The notes beneath the pieces were generated by a model, which saw only the letters and a list, made by a program, of their open reading frames with translations, was not told where the DNA came from and made no database searches. A stretch of 64,000 nt of DNA, taken from positions 392,827 to 456,826 of the forward strand of contig NZ_SJPO01000003.1 in assembly GCF_007859935.1 (NCBI RefSeq), in the 5' to 3' direction. This DNA is from Posidoniimonas polymericola (GTDB lineage Bacteria > Planctomycetota > Planctomycetia > Pirellulales > Lacipirellulaceae). Both the position numbers and the translations under genes were made by a program. Shown here in pieces: positions 1 to 8,738 of this stretch (position 1 is its first letter; each line of letters starts with the position of its first letter).

Positions 1-323
1 TCACAGCCAGCTTTGCCCGATGAATGGTCGCCGCTGCCCCACGTCGGGCGGTGTGTAACCAGACGCCCGGGCGGCGACCACGTCGGCGGGTGATGGCCCC
101 GAGCGATGCCAGCGGCGCGGCCCGCCGACTTCAAGCAACGCTGCGCCCAGCGAGAGGCGGCCTGGCGCAATCCGGCGAGCGGCATTAGCACCAGCAAGAG
201 ACGAGGAGGCCGAGGCCGGTCGGCCCGGCCTCCCCGCTCGTGGCGTCGGAGCGATCGTCCCGATCCCTGAGACGAGTTGCACGCAGGGTTCCCTCCCCCA
301 TGCCGCCCGAGACGCGCGTAGGG
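1..323. other. No supported gene at window edge
   Basis: This stretch lies downstream of the CsrA-receiver gene. Both strands have open frames, but their translations are arginine- and alanine-rich with no domain, as expected for GC-rich non-coding or shadow frames. I see no RNA gene or clear terminator. Confidence 0.5.
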
Positions 324-1121
324 TTAAGCCACGGAAGCCGAGCCTTCTTCGATCCGGACGAGCTCGTCGACAATGCGCCGTGGGTCGAGCGGCTTCTGGA
401 ACCAGCCGGTGCAGCCATCGGCCGAGCCGGGGCCGTAGTCTTCGGCCGAGTTGCCGCTGATGACGAACAGGGTAATCTTTGCCCACTCTTTCCGCTCGCG
501 GATCATCTTCAGCAGCCGGGCGCCGTCGCAGCGGGGCATCTGCATATCGATCAGCATGAACGCCGGCCGCTCGCCGCTCCGCAGCAGCTCGATCGCCTCG
601 AGCCCGTCCCTGGCGGTCTGCACCCCGTAACCGCACATCCGCAGGAAGCCGGCCAGCAGCTCGCGCTCGTTGTCGTTGTCGTCGACCACCAACGCCCGAC
701 CCGCAGGCTGGCCGCCCGGCGGGCCGACCGGGCGGGCGACCACGCCGGTCCGGCCGAGCACCCGGTGGCCGCTGAGGTCCTCGATGCGTTGGATCACGGC
801 CTCGAACATCTTGTCGGCGTCGATCGTGTCCGCGGCGCCCGCGGCCGCGCCGCGTCTGTGGTAGACGTGCAGCATCAGACTCAGCTCGTGCAGCGTGTTG
901 CGTAGCTCGTGCCGCAGGTTCTTGGGGAGCCGTATCACATGCGGCGCCGGGCCGTGCGCGCCCTTCGAATGGTCTTCGATCTCGTCCCGCAGCACGCGGA
1001 CCTCGATCGGCGCGTCGACCCCGATGCTTACTTTCGATCCCCGCACTTCGAGGATCTCCACCGAGATCCCCTGACCGGGGAAGCGGATCTTCTGATTCTT
1101 ATGACGAGATAAGACGAGCAT
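324..1121 (-). CDS. CsrA RNA-binding domain fused to receiver domain
   Basis: A 265-residue protein in three parts. Residues 1-53 are a CsrA domain: it opens MLVLSR, and L4, R6 and R45 match the RNA-contacting residues of CsrA, with one extra residue in the first loop. Residues about 64-120 form a helical linker containing HELRNTL at 71-77, very close to the H-box of histidine kinases, but no ATPase domain follows. Residues 141-257 are a receiver with acidic pair D147/D148, phosphoacceptor D192, S222 and K243. CsrA normally binds GGA motifs in mRNA leaders and is about 60 residues long, so this would be a phosphorylation-controlled post-transcriptional regulator (inference). The start is the only one giving an intact CsrA N-terminus. 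It is divergent from the receiver-kinase pair at 1736-3294. Confidence 0.9.
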   Translation of the reverse strand: MLVLSRHKNQKIRFPGQGISVEILEVRGSKVSIGVDAPIEVRVLRDEIEDHSKGAHGPAPHVIRLPKNLRHELRNTLHELSLMLHVYHRRGAAAGAADTIDADKMFEAVIQRIEDLSGHRVLGRTGVVARPVGPPGGQPAGRALVVDDNDNERELLAGFLRMCGYGVQTARDGLEAIELLRSGERPAFMLIDMQMPRCDGARLLKMIRERKEWAKITLFVISGNSAEDYGPGSADGCTGWFQKPLDPRRIVDELVRIEEGSASVA

Positions 1122-1735
1122 GCCGTGGCTTTCTTATTTTCCGCGCGACGGCGTTAGACAGCCACCGCAGCGAATCGAGCGACACGTGGGCACGGAAACG
1201 ATAGTCCTACGTTCCGCCATCCGGGTTCCGGTTGTCAACTGAGGTTTGGCGATTGAGAGAGGGGGTAAACGGCGCCCTCGGGGTGGACGAATCGCCGGAC
1301 TTAGCGGCGCACCGTTTTGCGATTGGGGGACGCGGTGTTAAGATCTCTGCTGCATTTGGCGCCGATCTGCAGCGGTAGCTCAATCAATTATTCGGGCGAT
1401 GGCAATTGCCGAGCAAGAGCGAACGCAAACGCGGTTGGCATTGGCGAATCAACGCCTCGAGCACGGCAGGCGGCGTGTGCCGAATCGCTGCGGCTCCGAT
1501 CAAACCAGCTCGAGGCGACGCTCCGCCTCGGACCGGCCGGCGGAGAAGATCGCAGATAGACGGGGCGGTGGTCGACTCGGCGCCGGAACTGCTCCCACGC
1601 GGGTGCTGTCCGCGCGCCGATCCTTGCAGCGACCCGCGAGCGACGTTTAGCTTACTCGATGCGTAGTGCGTCTTTTTGTGATCGTCGCCGTCCCGCGACG
1701 CTCGACCAAGACTCCGACCTACTACCGGCCCCGAC
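1122..1735. other. Divergent intergenic region, 614 bp
   Basis: This region separates the leftward CsrA-receiver gene from the rightward receiver/kinase pair, so it should hold both promoters. No convincing gene, terminator or RNA fold is visible. The short D-arm-like string near 1373 is not part of a cloverleaf. Confidence 0.5.
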
Positions 1736-2197
1736 ATGAACGCAGAGCACGCCTCCCGTCCGCCCTACCGAGAAGTCCAGATCCTGCTGGTCGAGGACGA
1801 CGACGTCGACGCCGAGGCGGTGTGCCGGGCGTTCGAAAAGGTCCGGATCGGCAACAGGATTGTCCGCGCAAAGGACGGCGTTGAGGCGCTCTGCATCCTG
1901 CGGGGTGAGCACCAGCTGCAGGTGGGGCGGCCGTGCGTCATCCTGCTAGACCTCAACCTCCCGCGGATGAATGGCATTGAGATGCTCCGCGAGCTCCGCG
2001 CCGATCCTGCCCTGTCGGACAGGTTGGTTTTCGTGCTGACGACATCCGACACCGACAGCGACAAGGTCGCCGCCTACCAGGAGCACGTCGCGGGGTACGT
2101 GGTGAAGTCGCGGGCGGGGTCCGATTTCGCCGGGTTGACCCAGCTTCTCGACCACTACTGGCGGATCGTTGAATTCCCCCCAGAAAGGCACCTATGA
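1736..2197 (+). CDS. Single-domain response regulator (Rcp1-like)
   Basis: A 153-residue stand-alone receiver. The acidic cluster is E20/D21/D22, the phosphoacceptor is D72 in LLDLNLP, T102 is the switch threonine and K124 the conserved lysine. No output domain follows. Receivers of this length, with the LTTSDTDSDK-type loop, resemble the Rcp1/CheY-like regulators that pair with bacteriophytochrome-type kinases. The stop overlaps the next gene's ATG by four bases, so the two are almost certainly co-translated. It probably receives or relays phosphate within this cluster; its partner is not shown by the sequence. Confidence 0.92.
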   Translation: MNAEHASRPPYREVQILLVEDDDVDAEAVCRAFEKVRIGNRIVRAKDGVEALCILRGEHQLQVGRPCVILLDLNLPRMNGIEMLRELRADPALSDRLVFVLTTSDTDSDKVAAYQEHVAGYVVKSRAGSDFAGLTQLLDHYWRIVEFPPERHL

Positions 2198-3294
2198 CTC
2201 AGGGTGAGCGGAACTGCATTGTGGTGATCGACGACGACTCGGTCGATCGCGAGCAGATTGTGCGGCTCGTCGGCCAGAGGTACGCGGTCGTGCAGGCGGG
2301 AACCGCCGCCGAGGGCATCGACATCTGCCGAGAGAAGCTCCCGCTGTGTGTGCTGCTGGACTACCGCCTCCCGGACCTCAATGGCCTCGACGCGTTGAAT
2401 ATCCTCGCCGCGTTGGGCCCGCCGGTAGTCATCATGACCGGCCAGGGCGACGAAGAGCTGGCGGCCGAGTCGATCAAGCAGGGCGCGTACGACTACCTCG
2501 TCAAGCAGCGGTTGAACGCCGACAGGTTGCACAGTGTGATCGACCACGCGGTTGAGAAGTCGCGGCTGATCCGCCGCCTGGAGGACGCCCGCGGAGACCT
2601 GAACGGCGTGTTTGGCGTGGCGTCGAGTCGGTTGCGCGAGCCTCTGGCCGAGATCGAGGGTCAGCTCCACCGCCTGCTGGAGGACGCCGATGAGCCGCTG
2701 CCCGCCGCTCATCGAGCGGTGGTGTCTCGGCTCACCGCCGCCGCCGGCGACCTCCGCTTGCTCGTGGATCAACTGCTGGACTTCAACCGCGTGGGCCGCG
2801 ACGACGAACCCATCGGAGACGCCGATCTTGACCACGTGATGACCGAGGTAGGGGAGCGGTTGCGCGGCGAGTTCCAGTCGGCTGGGGCTACGCCGGCGGT
2901 CGGTCGGCTGCCGATCATTCGTGGGTCGGAGAGCGACTACGCTTTCCTGCTAGAGAACCTCCTTACCAACGCCATCCGCTACAGGGCAGAGCACCCGCTT
3001 CAGGTCTCGGTCAACGCGGAGTTCTGTCAACGCGAGTGGGTCATCCGAGTAGAAGACAACGGCCTCGGCGTGCCGCCCGACGACGCCGAGCTCGTCTTCG
3101 CACCGCATGTCCGGTTGAGCCCGCGGGCGGATATCCCGGGGCACGGGCTGGGGCTGGCCACCTGCCGAAAAATTGTCAGACGCCACGGCGGCAAAATCTG
3201 GGTAGAGCCTTCCTCCGCAGGCGGCGCTGCGTTCTGTTTCACCGCGGCGCCCACCCAGGCGCAGCTCAACAACTGGCTGCTAGGCGCTAGCTAG
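2194..3294 (+). CDS. Receiver-histidine-kinase-like protein lacking the H-box His
   Basis: A 366-residue protein. Residues 8-125 are a receiver (D13-D15, phosphoacceptor D56, T82, K104). Residues 128-200 look like a dimerisation helix pair. Residues 240-350 are a HATPase_c domain with N-box E254/N255/N259, G1 box D288-G292 and G2 box GHGLGL from 316. The H-box reads ASSRLREPL (143-151), where kinases have SHELRTPL, so the phosphoacceptor His position is S145. It therefore cannot autophosphorylate in the usual way. It may act as a sensor of phosphorylation state, phosphorylate a histidine elsewhere, or be a pseudokinase. It overlaps the preceding receiver gene by four bases and its end overlaps the convergent CheB-CheR gene by eight. 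Confidence 0.88.
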   Translation: MTQGERNCIVVIDDDSVDREQIVRLVGQRYAVVQAGTAAEGIDICREKLPLCVLLDYRLPDLNGLDALNILAALGPPVVIMTGQGDEELAAESIKQGAYDYLVKQRLNADRLHSVIDHAVEKSRLIRRLEDARGDLNGVFGVASSRLREPLAEIEGQLHRLLEDADEPLPAAHRAVVSRLTAAAGDLRLLVDQLLDFNRVGRDDEPIGDADLDHVMTEVGERLRGEFQSAGATPAVGRLPIIRGSESDYAFLLENLLTNAIRYRAEHPLQVSVNAEFCQREWVIRVEDNGLGVPPDDAELVFAPHVRLSPRADIPGHGLGLATCRKIVRRHGGKIWVEPSSAGGAAFCFTAAPTQAQLNNWLLGAS

Positions 3295-6200
3295 GCAGCG
3301 TGTCCTGTGGCCCGTGGACTCTCCCCTTGGCCTCGGATAGCAGCGCGCTCAGCCGGTCGGGGTCTACCGGTTTGACAAGGTGCTCGTCGAAGCCGCTCTC
3401 GGTCGCTAGGCGTCGGTCGGACTCCTGCCCGTAGCCCGTCAGCGCGATCAGGTAGACGTCCGCCAACTCTGGCGCCTCGCGGACGCGGCGGGCGACCTCG
3501 TGCCCGTCAAGCTCGGGCAGCCCAATGTCGACGATCGCGGCGTCCGGTCGCAGCCGCATGATGGCGTCGAGTCCCGCCCGGCCGTTGTGCTCGACGGTGA
3601 CCTCGAAACCGGAGCCCTCTAGCAGGTACGCCAGCATCCTGGCCGAGTCGACGTTGTCCTCGATCAGCACAACCCGCTCGATCGTCCTGTCGACGCGGTA
3701 GTGCGGCCCCTGCAGGTCGGCCGCGGCGGGCGGGTCGCAGGTGGGGAGCCGGACAGTAAACTCGCTCCCCTTGCCGGGGCCGTCGCTGTGGGCAGAAATC
3801 GTGCCGCCGTGCAGCTCGACCAGCGAGCGGACCAGCGTCAGTCCAACCCCGAGTCCGCCCTCGGCCCGGTCGAGGGTTCGATCGGACTGCATAAACATCT
3901 CGAAGATGTTGTCGATCTGGTCGGCCGAAATCCCCATGCCGTGGTCGCGGACGCTGATGACAGCCTGCCCGTCCTCGGCCGTGAGGGCGAGCTCCACCTG
4001 GCTGCCGCGGGGCGAGTACTTCGACGCGTTCGTCAGCAGATTAAGCACGACCTGCAGGATGCGTGTGTCGCTGCCCGTCCCCCAGATTGGGGCCTCGGGC
4101 AGCTTGGTGTTGAGCGTCTGTTCGCGTCGCTCGAACTGCGAGAGGGCGCCCTCGACCGCGTGATTGACCGCCGTGAGCATGTTGAAGGGCTGATGGCTGA
4201 TCTGGATCTTGCCGTGGCTCACGCGGGTGACGTCCAGCAGGTCGTCGAGCAGAGCGGCCATTTGGGCTGACTGTCGCTGGATCACCTCGGCAGGGTAGCG
4301 GCGCTCTGGATCGTCGCCCGACGCCGACAGCAGGTGGGTCGCGTTGAGGATGGTCGCCAGCGGGTTGCGCAGCTCGTGCGACAGCATCGCCAGGAACCGG
4401 TCACGCTGTTTAACCGACTCCTTGAGAGCCTCGGAGGTCTTCTGGAGCTTGGTGATGTCGACCAGCGTGAGCAACGCCCCGTCAATCCCAGCGGCGTCGA
4501 TCCCGCCGCTGGCGGCACGGTACGGGAGGATCCGCATCAGGAAGCACGTGTCGTCGGCTCCCAGCACCTCCTCCTCGTAGGCCTGCCCGGTGCGGATGAC
4601 TTGGCCGATCTTGCGGGTCAGGTTGTCGCACTCGATGGAGTGCGTGAAGCTGTCGATCCGCCGCCCGATGTCCTGGGGCAGCACGTTGAAGCTGTCAGCC
4701 ACGCGGGGCGTGAACTTCCGGATACGCAGCTCGGCGTCCAGGAAGATCGTGTGCACCTCGGTGCTTTGGAGCAGGTTGTCCATGTCCCGGGTGAGTTCCG
4801 AGAGCTGGCTGATCTTGTTCTGGTGTTCGGCGTTGACGGAGTAGAGCTCCTCGTTGACCGAGTGGAGCTCCTCGTTGGTGCTCTGCAGCTCTTCATTCGA
4901 GGCGACCAGCTCTTCGTTGGCGGCCTGCAGCTCCTCGTTGCTGGTCTCGAGCTGTTCGATCGTCGCCTGCAGGTTCTCCTTGGTGTACCTCAGCTCGGTC
5001 TCGAGGGCGTCCACCTGCTCGGCCGTGATCGATGCGAGATCGGTCGTGGCCCGCGGCGAGGCCGCCGCCTGGCTTTCGGCCTGCGGCGCCACCTGGATCA
5101 GCAGCAGGCGACACTTCTGGCGGGCGTCGACAATGGGCCGGACCGTCAGGTCAGAGCGGCGTTGCTCGCCGTTCTCGTCGGTGAAGAGCAGCCCTTGATA
5201 CTCGACCGTCTGCTCTTCGTGGAGCGCGCGGCGCACCGCAGAAGACACCGGAGACCGCAGCCCCGTCCTCAGCCGATCGAGCACCTGGGCCGAGAACCTG
5301 CCCTGCTCGTCCTTCAGCAGGCTGCCGGCGTCGCCAAAGGTGTAGACCAGATCGCCCGACTCAGAAACCAGCAGCGAGGGCGGCATCACGGTCGACAGCA
5401 ATTCGTCGTAGGTGCTGATCGGCAGGCCGTTGGGGTCGCTCCGGGTAGGACGCGGTGGCGAGGTTAGTCGGTCCGATTGCCTCTCCCTGGGCGGGGGGCC
5501 TAGCTGGAGGCGCGCCTCGGGCGTCAGCTGGAGGTTGTGGCGTTTCTTGAACAGCTTCCAGTTGGCGTTGATGGGATCGAATTCGTCGTTGGCGTTTCCG
5601 GGGCTCTCGCTCGGCCCCAAGAAGAGGCAGCCGCCCGCCCGCAGGCCAAAATGAAACAGGGACAATACTCGCTTCTGGGCCTGGGGCTGCAGGTAGATCA
5701 GCAGGTTGCGGCAGGTGATCAGGTCGAGCTTGGTGAACGGCGCGTCCTTAATTAGGTTGTGCGGCGCAAAGACGATGCTCTGCCGGATCCGCGGCTTGAT
5801 CTGGTAGCCCCCGCTCACCTTGTGGAAGTACTGATGGAGTCGTTCCGGGAGGGCATCTTCCAGGCTCCGGTCGGAGTAGAGCCCCTGCGAGGCGACATCG
5901 AGTGAGGTCTTGTGGATGTCGGTCGCGAACAGCTTGACCTCATTCGCCTTGCCGCTCCTGACGACCGCCTCGTCGAACAGGATGGCGATCGAGTAGGCCT
6001 CCTCGCCGGTCGCGCAACCGGCCACCCAGACCCGCAGGTCCTGCCCCGGTTGGGCGTCCTCGATCAGCGGTTCGATCACGTCGGCCACCAAACGGTCGTA
6101 GGCCTCGCCGTCGCGGAAGAACCGGGTGACGCCGATCAGCAGGTCACGGTACAGGGCGTCGAGCTCTTCTCGATCGGTCGCGAGCAGGTCGGCGTACTCG

Positions 6201-6967
6201 TCGATGTGCCGCACCTTGTTGAACGTCATCCGCCGTTCTGTCCGCCGCACAACGGTGTTGATCTTGTACTCATTGAAGTCCACGCCGTACCCGGAGCGGA
6301 TCAGTTGAAAAACGCGTTTCAGACCCGCCGCGCCGAGGCCTTGGCTGTCGAGCAGGTCGGTCAACGCGGTGGAGTGTTGGTTCTGCTGCATCCGCGTGAG
6401 CGCCTGGGGCATGTCCTCGGGCGCGAGGAACAGGTCGATGACGCCCGACTCGCGGGCGGCCCGGGGCATGCCGTCGAACTTGGCGGTCTCCTCATCCTGG
6501 ACCAGGGCCAGACCGCCCGCCTCGTGGATATCAACGATCCCGCGGGACCCGTCCGAGCCGGTCCCAGACAAGATCACCCCCACTGCTCGCGGGCCGCAGT
6601 CTTGCGCGAGCGAGCGGAAGAAGTGATCGATCGGCAGCGTCAGCGTCGCGTCTGGGTCCTTGTTGACGAGCAGCAGCCTGCCGTCGGCGATCGCCATCTC
6701 CTTCCTGGGCGGCATCAGGTAGATGTGGTTGGCCTCGACACGCATGCCGTCTTCGACTTGGTGGATCGGCATCGGGGTCCACCGCGACAGCAGCTCGTCC
6801 ATCAAGCTTTTGAAGTCGGGCGAGAGGTGCTGCACCAAGACGAACGCCATGCCGGTGTCCGGCGGGGTGCGGTCGATGAACCGCTCAATCGCCTCGAGGC
6901 CGCCGGCCGACGCGCCAATGCCGACGATCAACGAGGGGGGGGCGGTCTGTTCCTGATCGCTGGGCAT
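3287..6967 (-). CDS. CheB-CheR-PAS hybrid histidine kinase
   Basis: A 1226-residue multidomain sensor. In order: CheB methylesterase (about 10-190; catalytic S20 in GASAGG, H47, D139); CheR methyltransferase (about 210-475; SAM motif [11 protein letters not shown]); a PAS-like segment (525-635); a coiled coil with repeated SNEELQ/TNEEL units (650-725); a second PAS (735-840); a dimerisation domain with H864 in SHELRNPL; an HATPase domain (975-1085; DHGMGIS and GGLGVGL); and a C-terminal receiver with phosphoacceptor in [10 protein letters not shown]. No membrane segment is visible. Such CheB-CheR kinases are common in bacteria without being classical chemotaxis proteins; no CheA, CheW or chemoreceptor is near. 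A GTG at 7024 would add 19 residues, but the ATG used here sits just before the CheB fold. Confidence 0.9.
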   Translation of the reverse strand: MPSDQEQTAPPSLIVGIGASAGGLEAIERFIDRTPPDTGMAFVLVQHLSPDFKSLMDELLSRWTPMPIHQVEDGMRVEANHIYLMPPRKEMAIADGRLLLVNKDPDATLTLPIDHFFRSLAQDCGPRAVGVILSGTGSDGSRGIVDIHEAGGLALVQDEETAKFDGMPRAARESGVIDLFLAPEDMPQALTRMQQNQHSTALTDLLDSQGLGAAGLKRVFQLIRSGYGVDFNEYKINTVVRRTERRMTFNKVRHIDEYADLLATDREELDALYRDLLIGVTRFFRDGEAYDRLVADVIEPLIEDAQPGQDLRVWVAGCATGEEAYSIAILFDEAVVRSGKANEVKLFATDIHKTSLDVASQGLYSDRSLEDALPERLHQYFHKVSGGYQIKPRIRQSIVFAPHNLIKDAPFTKLDLITCRNLLIYLQPQAQKRVLSLFHFGLRAGGCLFLGPSESPGNANDEFDPINANWKLFKKRHNLQLTPEARLQLGPPPRERQSDRLTSPPRPTRSDPNGLPISTYDELLSTVMPPSLLVSESGDLVYTFGDAGSLLKDEQGRFSAQVLDRLRTGLRSPVSSAVRRALHEEQTVEYQGLLFTDENGEQRRSDLTVRPIVDARQKCRLLLIQVAPQAESQAAASPRATTDLASITAEQVDALETELRYTKENLQATIEQLETSNEELQAANEELVASNEELQSTNEELHSVNEELYSVNAEHQNKISQLSELTRDMDNLLQSTEVHTIFLDAELRIRKFTPRVADSFNVLPQDIGRRIDSFTHSIECDNLTRKIGQVIRTGQAYEEEVLGADDTCFLMRILPYRAASGGIDAAGIDGALLTLVDITKLQKTSEALKESVKQRDRFLAMLSHELRNPLATILNATHLLSASGDDPERRYPAEVIQRQSAQMAALLDDLLDVTRVSHGKIQISHQPFNMLTAVNHAVEGALSQFERREQTLNTKLPEAPIWGTGSDTRILQVVLNLLTNASKYSPRGSQVELALTAEDGQAVISVRDHGMGISADQIDNIFEMFMQSDRTLDRAEGGLGVGLTLVRSLVELHGGTISAHSDGPGKGSEFTVRLPTCDPPAAADLQGPHYRVDRTIERVVLIEDNVDSARMLAYLLEGSGFEVTVEHNGRAGLDAIMRLRPDAAIVDIGLPELDGHEVARRVREAPELADVYLIALTGYGQESDRRLATESGFDEHLVKPVDPDRLSALLSEAKGRVHGPQDTLPS

Positions 6968-7236
6968 CAAGGACTCGGGGGGCAGGGGGATCCAGGCCCT
7001 GAGAATATAACCGCTAAGCGGCACGCCCTGATGCTAGCAGAGTCCGCGTCTCATCTCTATCCGTGCGTCGCCCCCGAGGCAAATCGTTAGCGGCCTAATC
7101 GTTTGGGCGGCGGTCGAAGGATCGCCTGTGCAGGATTGTGGTTTCCCACTTCCGGCGGTCTGGTAGACTGGCGTTGCCCGATAAGTGAACGACACGGGGG
7201 CCGTGGGCAGCGAGGATACGCGTGCCAGAAAAAATA

Positions 7237-7267
7237 CCCCGGAGGCGGGGGCAGGCCGCCCCCGGGG
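7237..7267. promoter_or_regulatory. GC-rich hairpin in leader region
   Basis: CGGGGGC (7246-7252) pairs with GCCCCCG (7258-7264) around a five-base loop. An alternative outer pairing joins CCCCGG (7237-7242) to CCGGGG (7262-7267). It is not followed by a T-run, so it is not a standard terminator. It lies about 170 bp upstream of the NarL-type regulator gene. Role unknown. Confidence 0.35.
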
Positions 7268-7269
7268 CG

Positions 7270-7291
7270 ACGCGGTTGTAATCAACCGCGT
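7270..7291. promoter_or_regulatory. Perfect 9-bp inverted repeat, possible operator
   Basis: ACGCGGTTG, spacer TAAT, then CAACCGCGT: a perfect dyad with 9-bp arms, 144 bp upstream of the NarL-type regulator gene and in the divergent promoter region. Dyads of this shape are typical of sites for dimeric helix-turn-helix regulators, so autoregulation by the adjacent LuxR-type protein is possible (inference). It could instead be an RNA hairpin. Confidence 0.4.
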
Positions 7292-7435
7292 GGCTGTTCG
7301 GCTGGCGTACTCCGCGGGCAAACGACAGTATCCGGCCCGCGGCAATTCGCTCCCGTAGTGTCTGGTATCGTCCGTGAAGGTCCAGAGAGCTTGTAGGGGA
7401 TTCCCTGGCTTTTTCTAGCTAGCAAGGGGCGGCGC

Positions 7436-8083
7436 ATGGAAGTCGATTCGAGGCCTTGCCGGGTTTTTGTCGTGGAGGACCACCCGCTGGTGCGGCTGGG
7501 GCTGGAGCAATCAATCTCCAAGCATTCGGACCTTGAGCTCGTTGGCGACGCCGACAACGCCGCCGAGGCGTGGCGGGGCATCTCCGAACGGGAGCCCAAC
7601 GCCGTGATTGTCGACCTGACACTGTCCGGGGGCGACGGGCTCGCTCTGGTGCAACGGATCGCCACCCACCGGCCGGCGATTGGGATTGTGGTCTCGTCGA
7701 TGCACGACCAGGGGGTCTACGAGAGCCGCGCCCTGCGCGCCGGCGCCCACGCCTACGTCACCAAGGACCGCCCCATCGAGGAGCTGCTCGAGCGGGTCGT
7801 TGCGGCCGCGCTGCAGGCCGTCGAGGGCCGCCGCGAGGCGGTCGCCGAGTGCGGGGGCGAGTCCGCAGACCCCGACACCGCCGAGTTCACCAACCGCGAG
7901 CTCGAGGTGTTCCGCCTGATCGGCGTAGGGCTGACTACGAAGCAGATCGCCGCGCGGCTGCAGCGGAGCGTCAAGACGGTCGAGTCGTTCAAGGGCCGGC
8001 TCAAGCAGAAGCTGCGGCTCGCCTCGGGCGACGAGCTCACCCGCGAGGCCGTGCAGTGGGCGTTGCTCAAGAAGGTGGTGTAG
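7436..8083 (+). CDS. NarL/FixJ-family response regulator
   Basis: A 215-residue DNA-binding regulator. The N-terminal receiver has acidic E14/D15, phosphoacceptor D60, S87/S88 and K110. A linker follows, then a LuxR-type helix-turn-helix at about 150-210 (TNRELEVFRLIGVGL, then TTKQIAARL). AAGGGG sits just ahead of the ATG as ribosome binding site. It is the only member of the cluster with a DNA-binding output, so it is a candidate transcriptional output for the neighbouring kinases. Its 3' end overlaps the convergent small H-box gene by 17 bp. Confidence 0.92.
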   Translation: MEVDSRPCRVFVVEDHPLVRLGLEQSISKHSDLELVGDADNAAEAWRGISEREPNAVIVDLTLSGGDGLALVQRIATHRPAIGIVVSSMHDQGVYESRALRAGAHAYVTKDRPIEELLERVVAAALQAVEGRREAVAECGGESADPDTAEFTNRELEVFRLIGVGLTTKQIAARLQRSVKTVESFKGRLKQKLRLASGDELTREAVQWALLKKVV

Positions 8084-8324
8084 CCGCGGCTGAGGCTGCG
8101 TCGAGCTCGGCGACCGCGCTGCGGAGGTTCTCGATAGCGTGGCCGATCTGGTCGGCTACCTGCTCGCTCAACTCGGCCTGCCCGGTGTTCTCCGCCACGG
8201 TCATCTTGCGGTAGGCGGCGAAACCGAGCGTCAACCCGTGCAGCTCGTTGCGGATCCGGTGCAGGGTTTGGCTGTGGGCGTGCTGTGCGTCGGGCAGTCG
8301 CAGAGGCTTTTTGTCAGGCTCCAT
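8067..8324 (-). CDS. Small H-box helical protein, possible phosphotransfer module
   Basis: An 85-residue, mostly helical protein with no signal peptide. Residues 22-33 read HRIRNELHGLTL. This matches HELRNTLHELSL in the linker of the CsrA-receiver fusion at 324-1121, with H, R, N, L, H, L and L identical. The motif also resembles a histidine-kinase H-box, but no ATPase domain is present. It could be a stand-alone histidine phosphotransfer or dimerisation module (inference). The ATG at 8324 is chosen because a longer frame would run back through the tRNA-Cys terminator. It is convergent with the NarL-type regulator and overlaps it by 17 bp. Confidence 0.7.
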   Translation of the reverse strand: MEPDKKPLRLPDAQHAHSQTLHRIRNELHGLTLGFAAYRKMTVAENTGQAELSEQVADQIGHAIENLRSAVAELDAASAAATPPS

Positions 8325-8351
8325 CACGTGACCTCGCCGGGTCGGCCCATG

Positions 8352-8387
8352 AAAAAACCCCACGCAAGCGTTGAACGCAGGGTGGGG
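8352..8387 (-). terminator. Rho-independent terminator of tRNA-Cys
   Basis: Read leftward, CCCCAC (8387-8382) pairs with GTGGGG (8363-8358), with an inner AACGC/GCGTT pairing, followed by six T (8357-8352). It lies just downstream of the tRNA and 28 bp upstream of the small H-box gene start. Confidence 0.8.
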
Positions 8388-8395
8388 TCTTGGAG

Positions 8396-8467
8396 AGGCG
8401 CCGCCCGGATTCGAACCGGGGATGTCGGATTTGCAATCCGATGCCTTAGCCACTTGGCTACGGCGCC
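8396..8467 (-). tRNA. tRNA-Cys (GCA)
   Basis: The leftward strand folds into a cloverleaf: acceptor stem GGCGCCG/CGGCGCC, D-arm with AGCCAAGTGGCTAAGGC, anticodon stem TCGGA/TCCGA around loop TTGCAAA (anticodon GCA), and T-arm with GGTTCGAATCC. The discriminator base is U, as expected for tRNA-Cys. CCA is not encoded. No intron or extra variable arm. Confidence 0.95.
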
Positions 8468-8653
8468 ATTGGGTTGCGTCGGGTTCGCTGGTGAGCCGCT
8501 CCCGACGGGCGTACTAGTCTGATCGACCGTCACAACCGGTAAACTTAACCAAAAACTACGCAATGTCGGCGGTCTGGTCAAGGCGTGTTCGCCGCCGTGT
8601 CGGACGGCGGCCTGCAGCAGGACAACTATCGGCCGGCCGCGGGTTCGCTCGAC

Positions 8654-8692
8654 AAAAAAAGCGGCCGACAACCCGGGAGGGTTGTCGGCCGC
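8654..8692 (-). terminator. Strong terminator of small lipoprotein gene
   Basis: A perfect 14-bp stem (GCGGCCGACAACCC, 8661-8674, with its complement at 8679-8692) closes on a GGGA loop. In the leftward direction it is followed by seven T (8660-8654). It lies about 45 bp past the small lipoprotein stop. Confidence 0.9.
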
Positions 8693-8738
8693 TTGGTCTT
8701 CACATGACAGGCCTGGGGAGGCCTGTCCGCCAGCGCGA

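Larger units (their letters stand above)
6968..7435. other. Divergent intergenic region with hairpins
   Basis: 468 bp between the leftward CheB-CheR kinase gene and the rightward NarL-type regulator gene. It contains a GC-rich hairpin and a perfect inverted repeat, listed separately. No gene is supported here. Confidence 0.5.

Noticed and set aside
1..636. Leftward open frame of 211 residues
   Set aside because: It overlaps the CsrA-receiver gene in another frame and its translation is Arg/Ala-rich without any domain.
1366..1440. tRNA-like D-arm string near 1373
   Set aside because: The string AGCGGTAGCTCAAT resembles a D-arm, but no acceptor or anticodon stem can be drawn around it.
5912..7090. 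Rightward 392-residue open frame over the CheB-CheR gene
   Set aside because: It is antisense to conserved CheB/CheR coding sequence and shows no domain; long antisense frames are expected in GC-rich genes.
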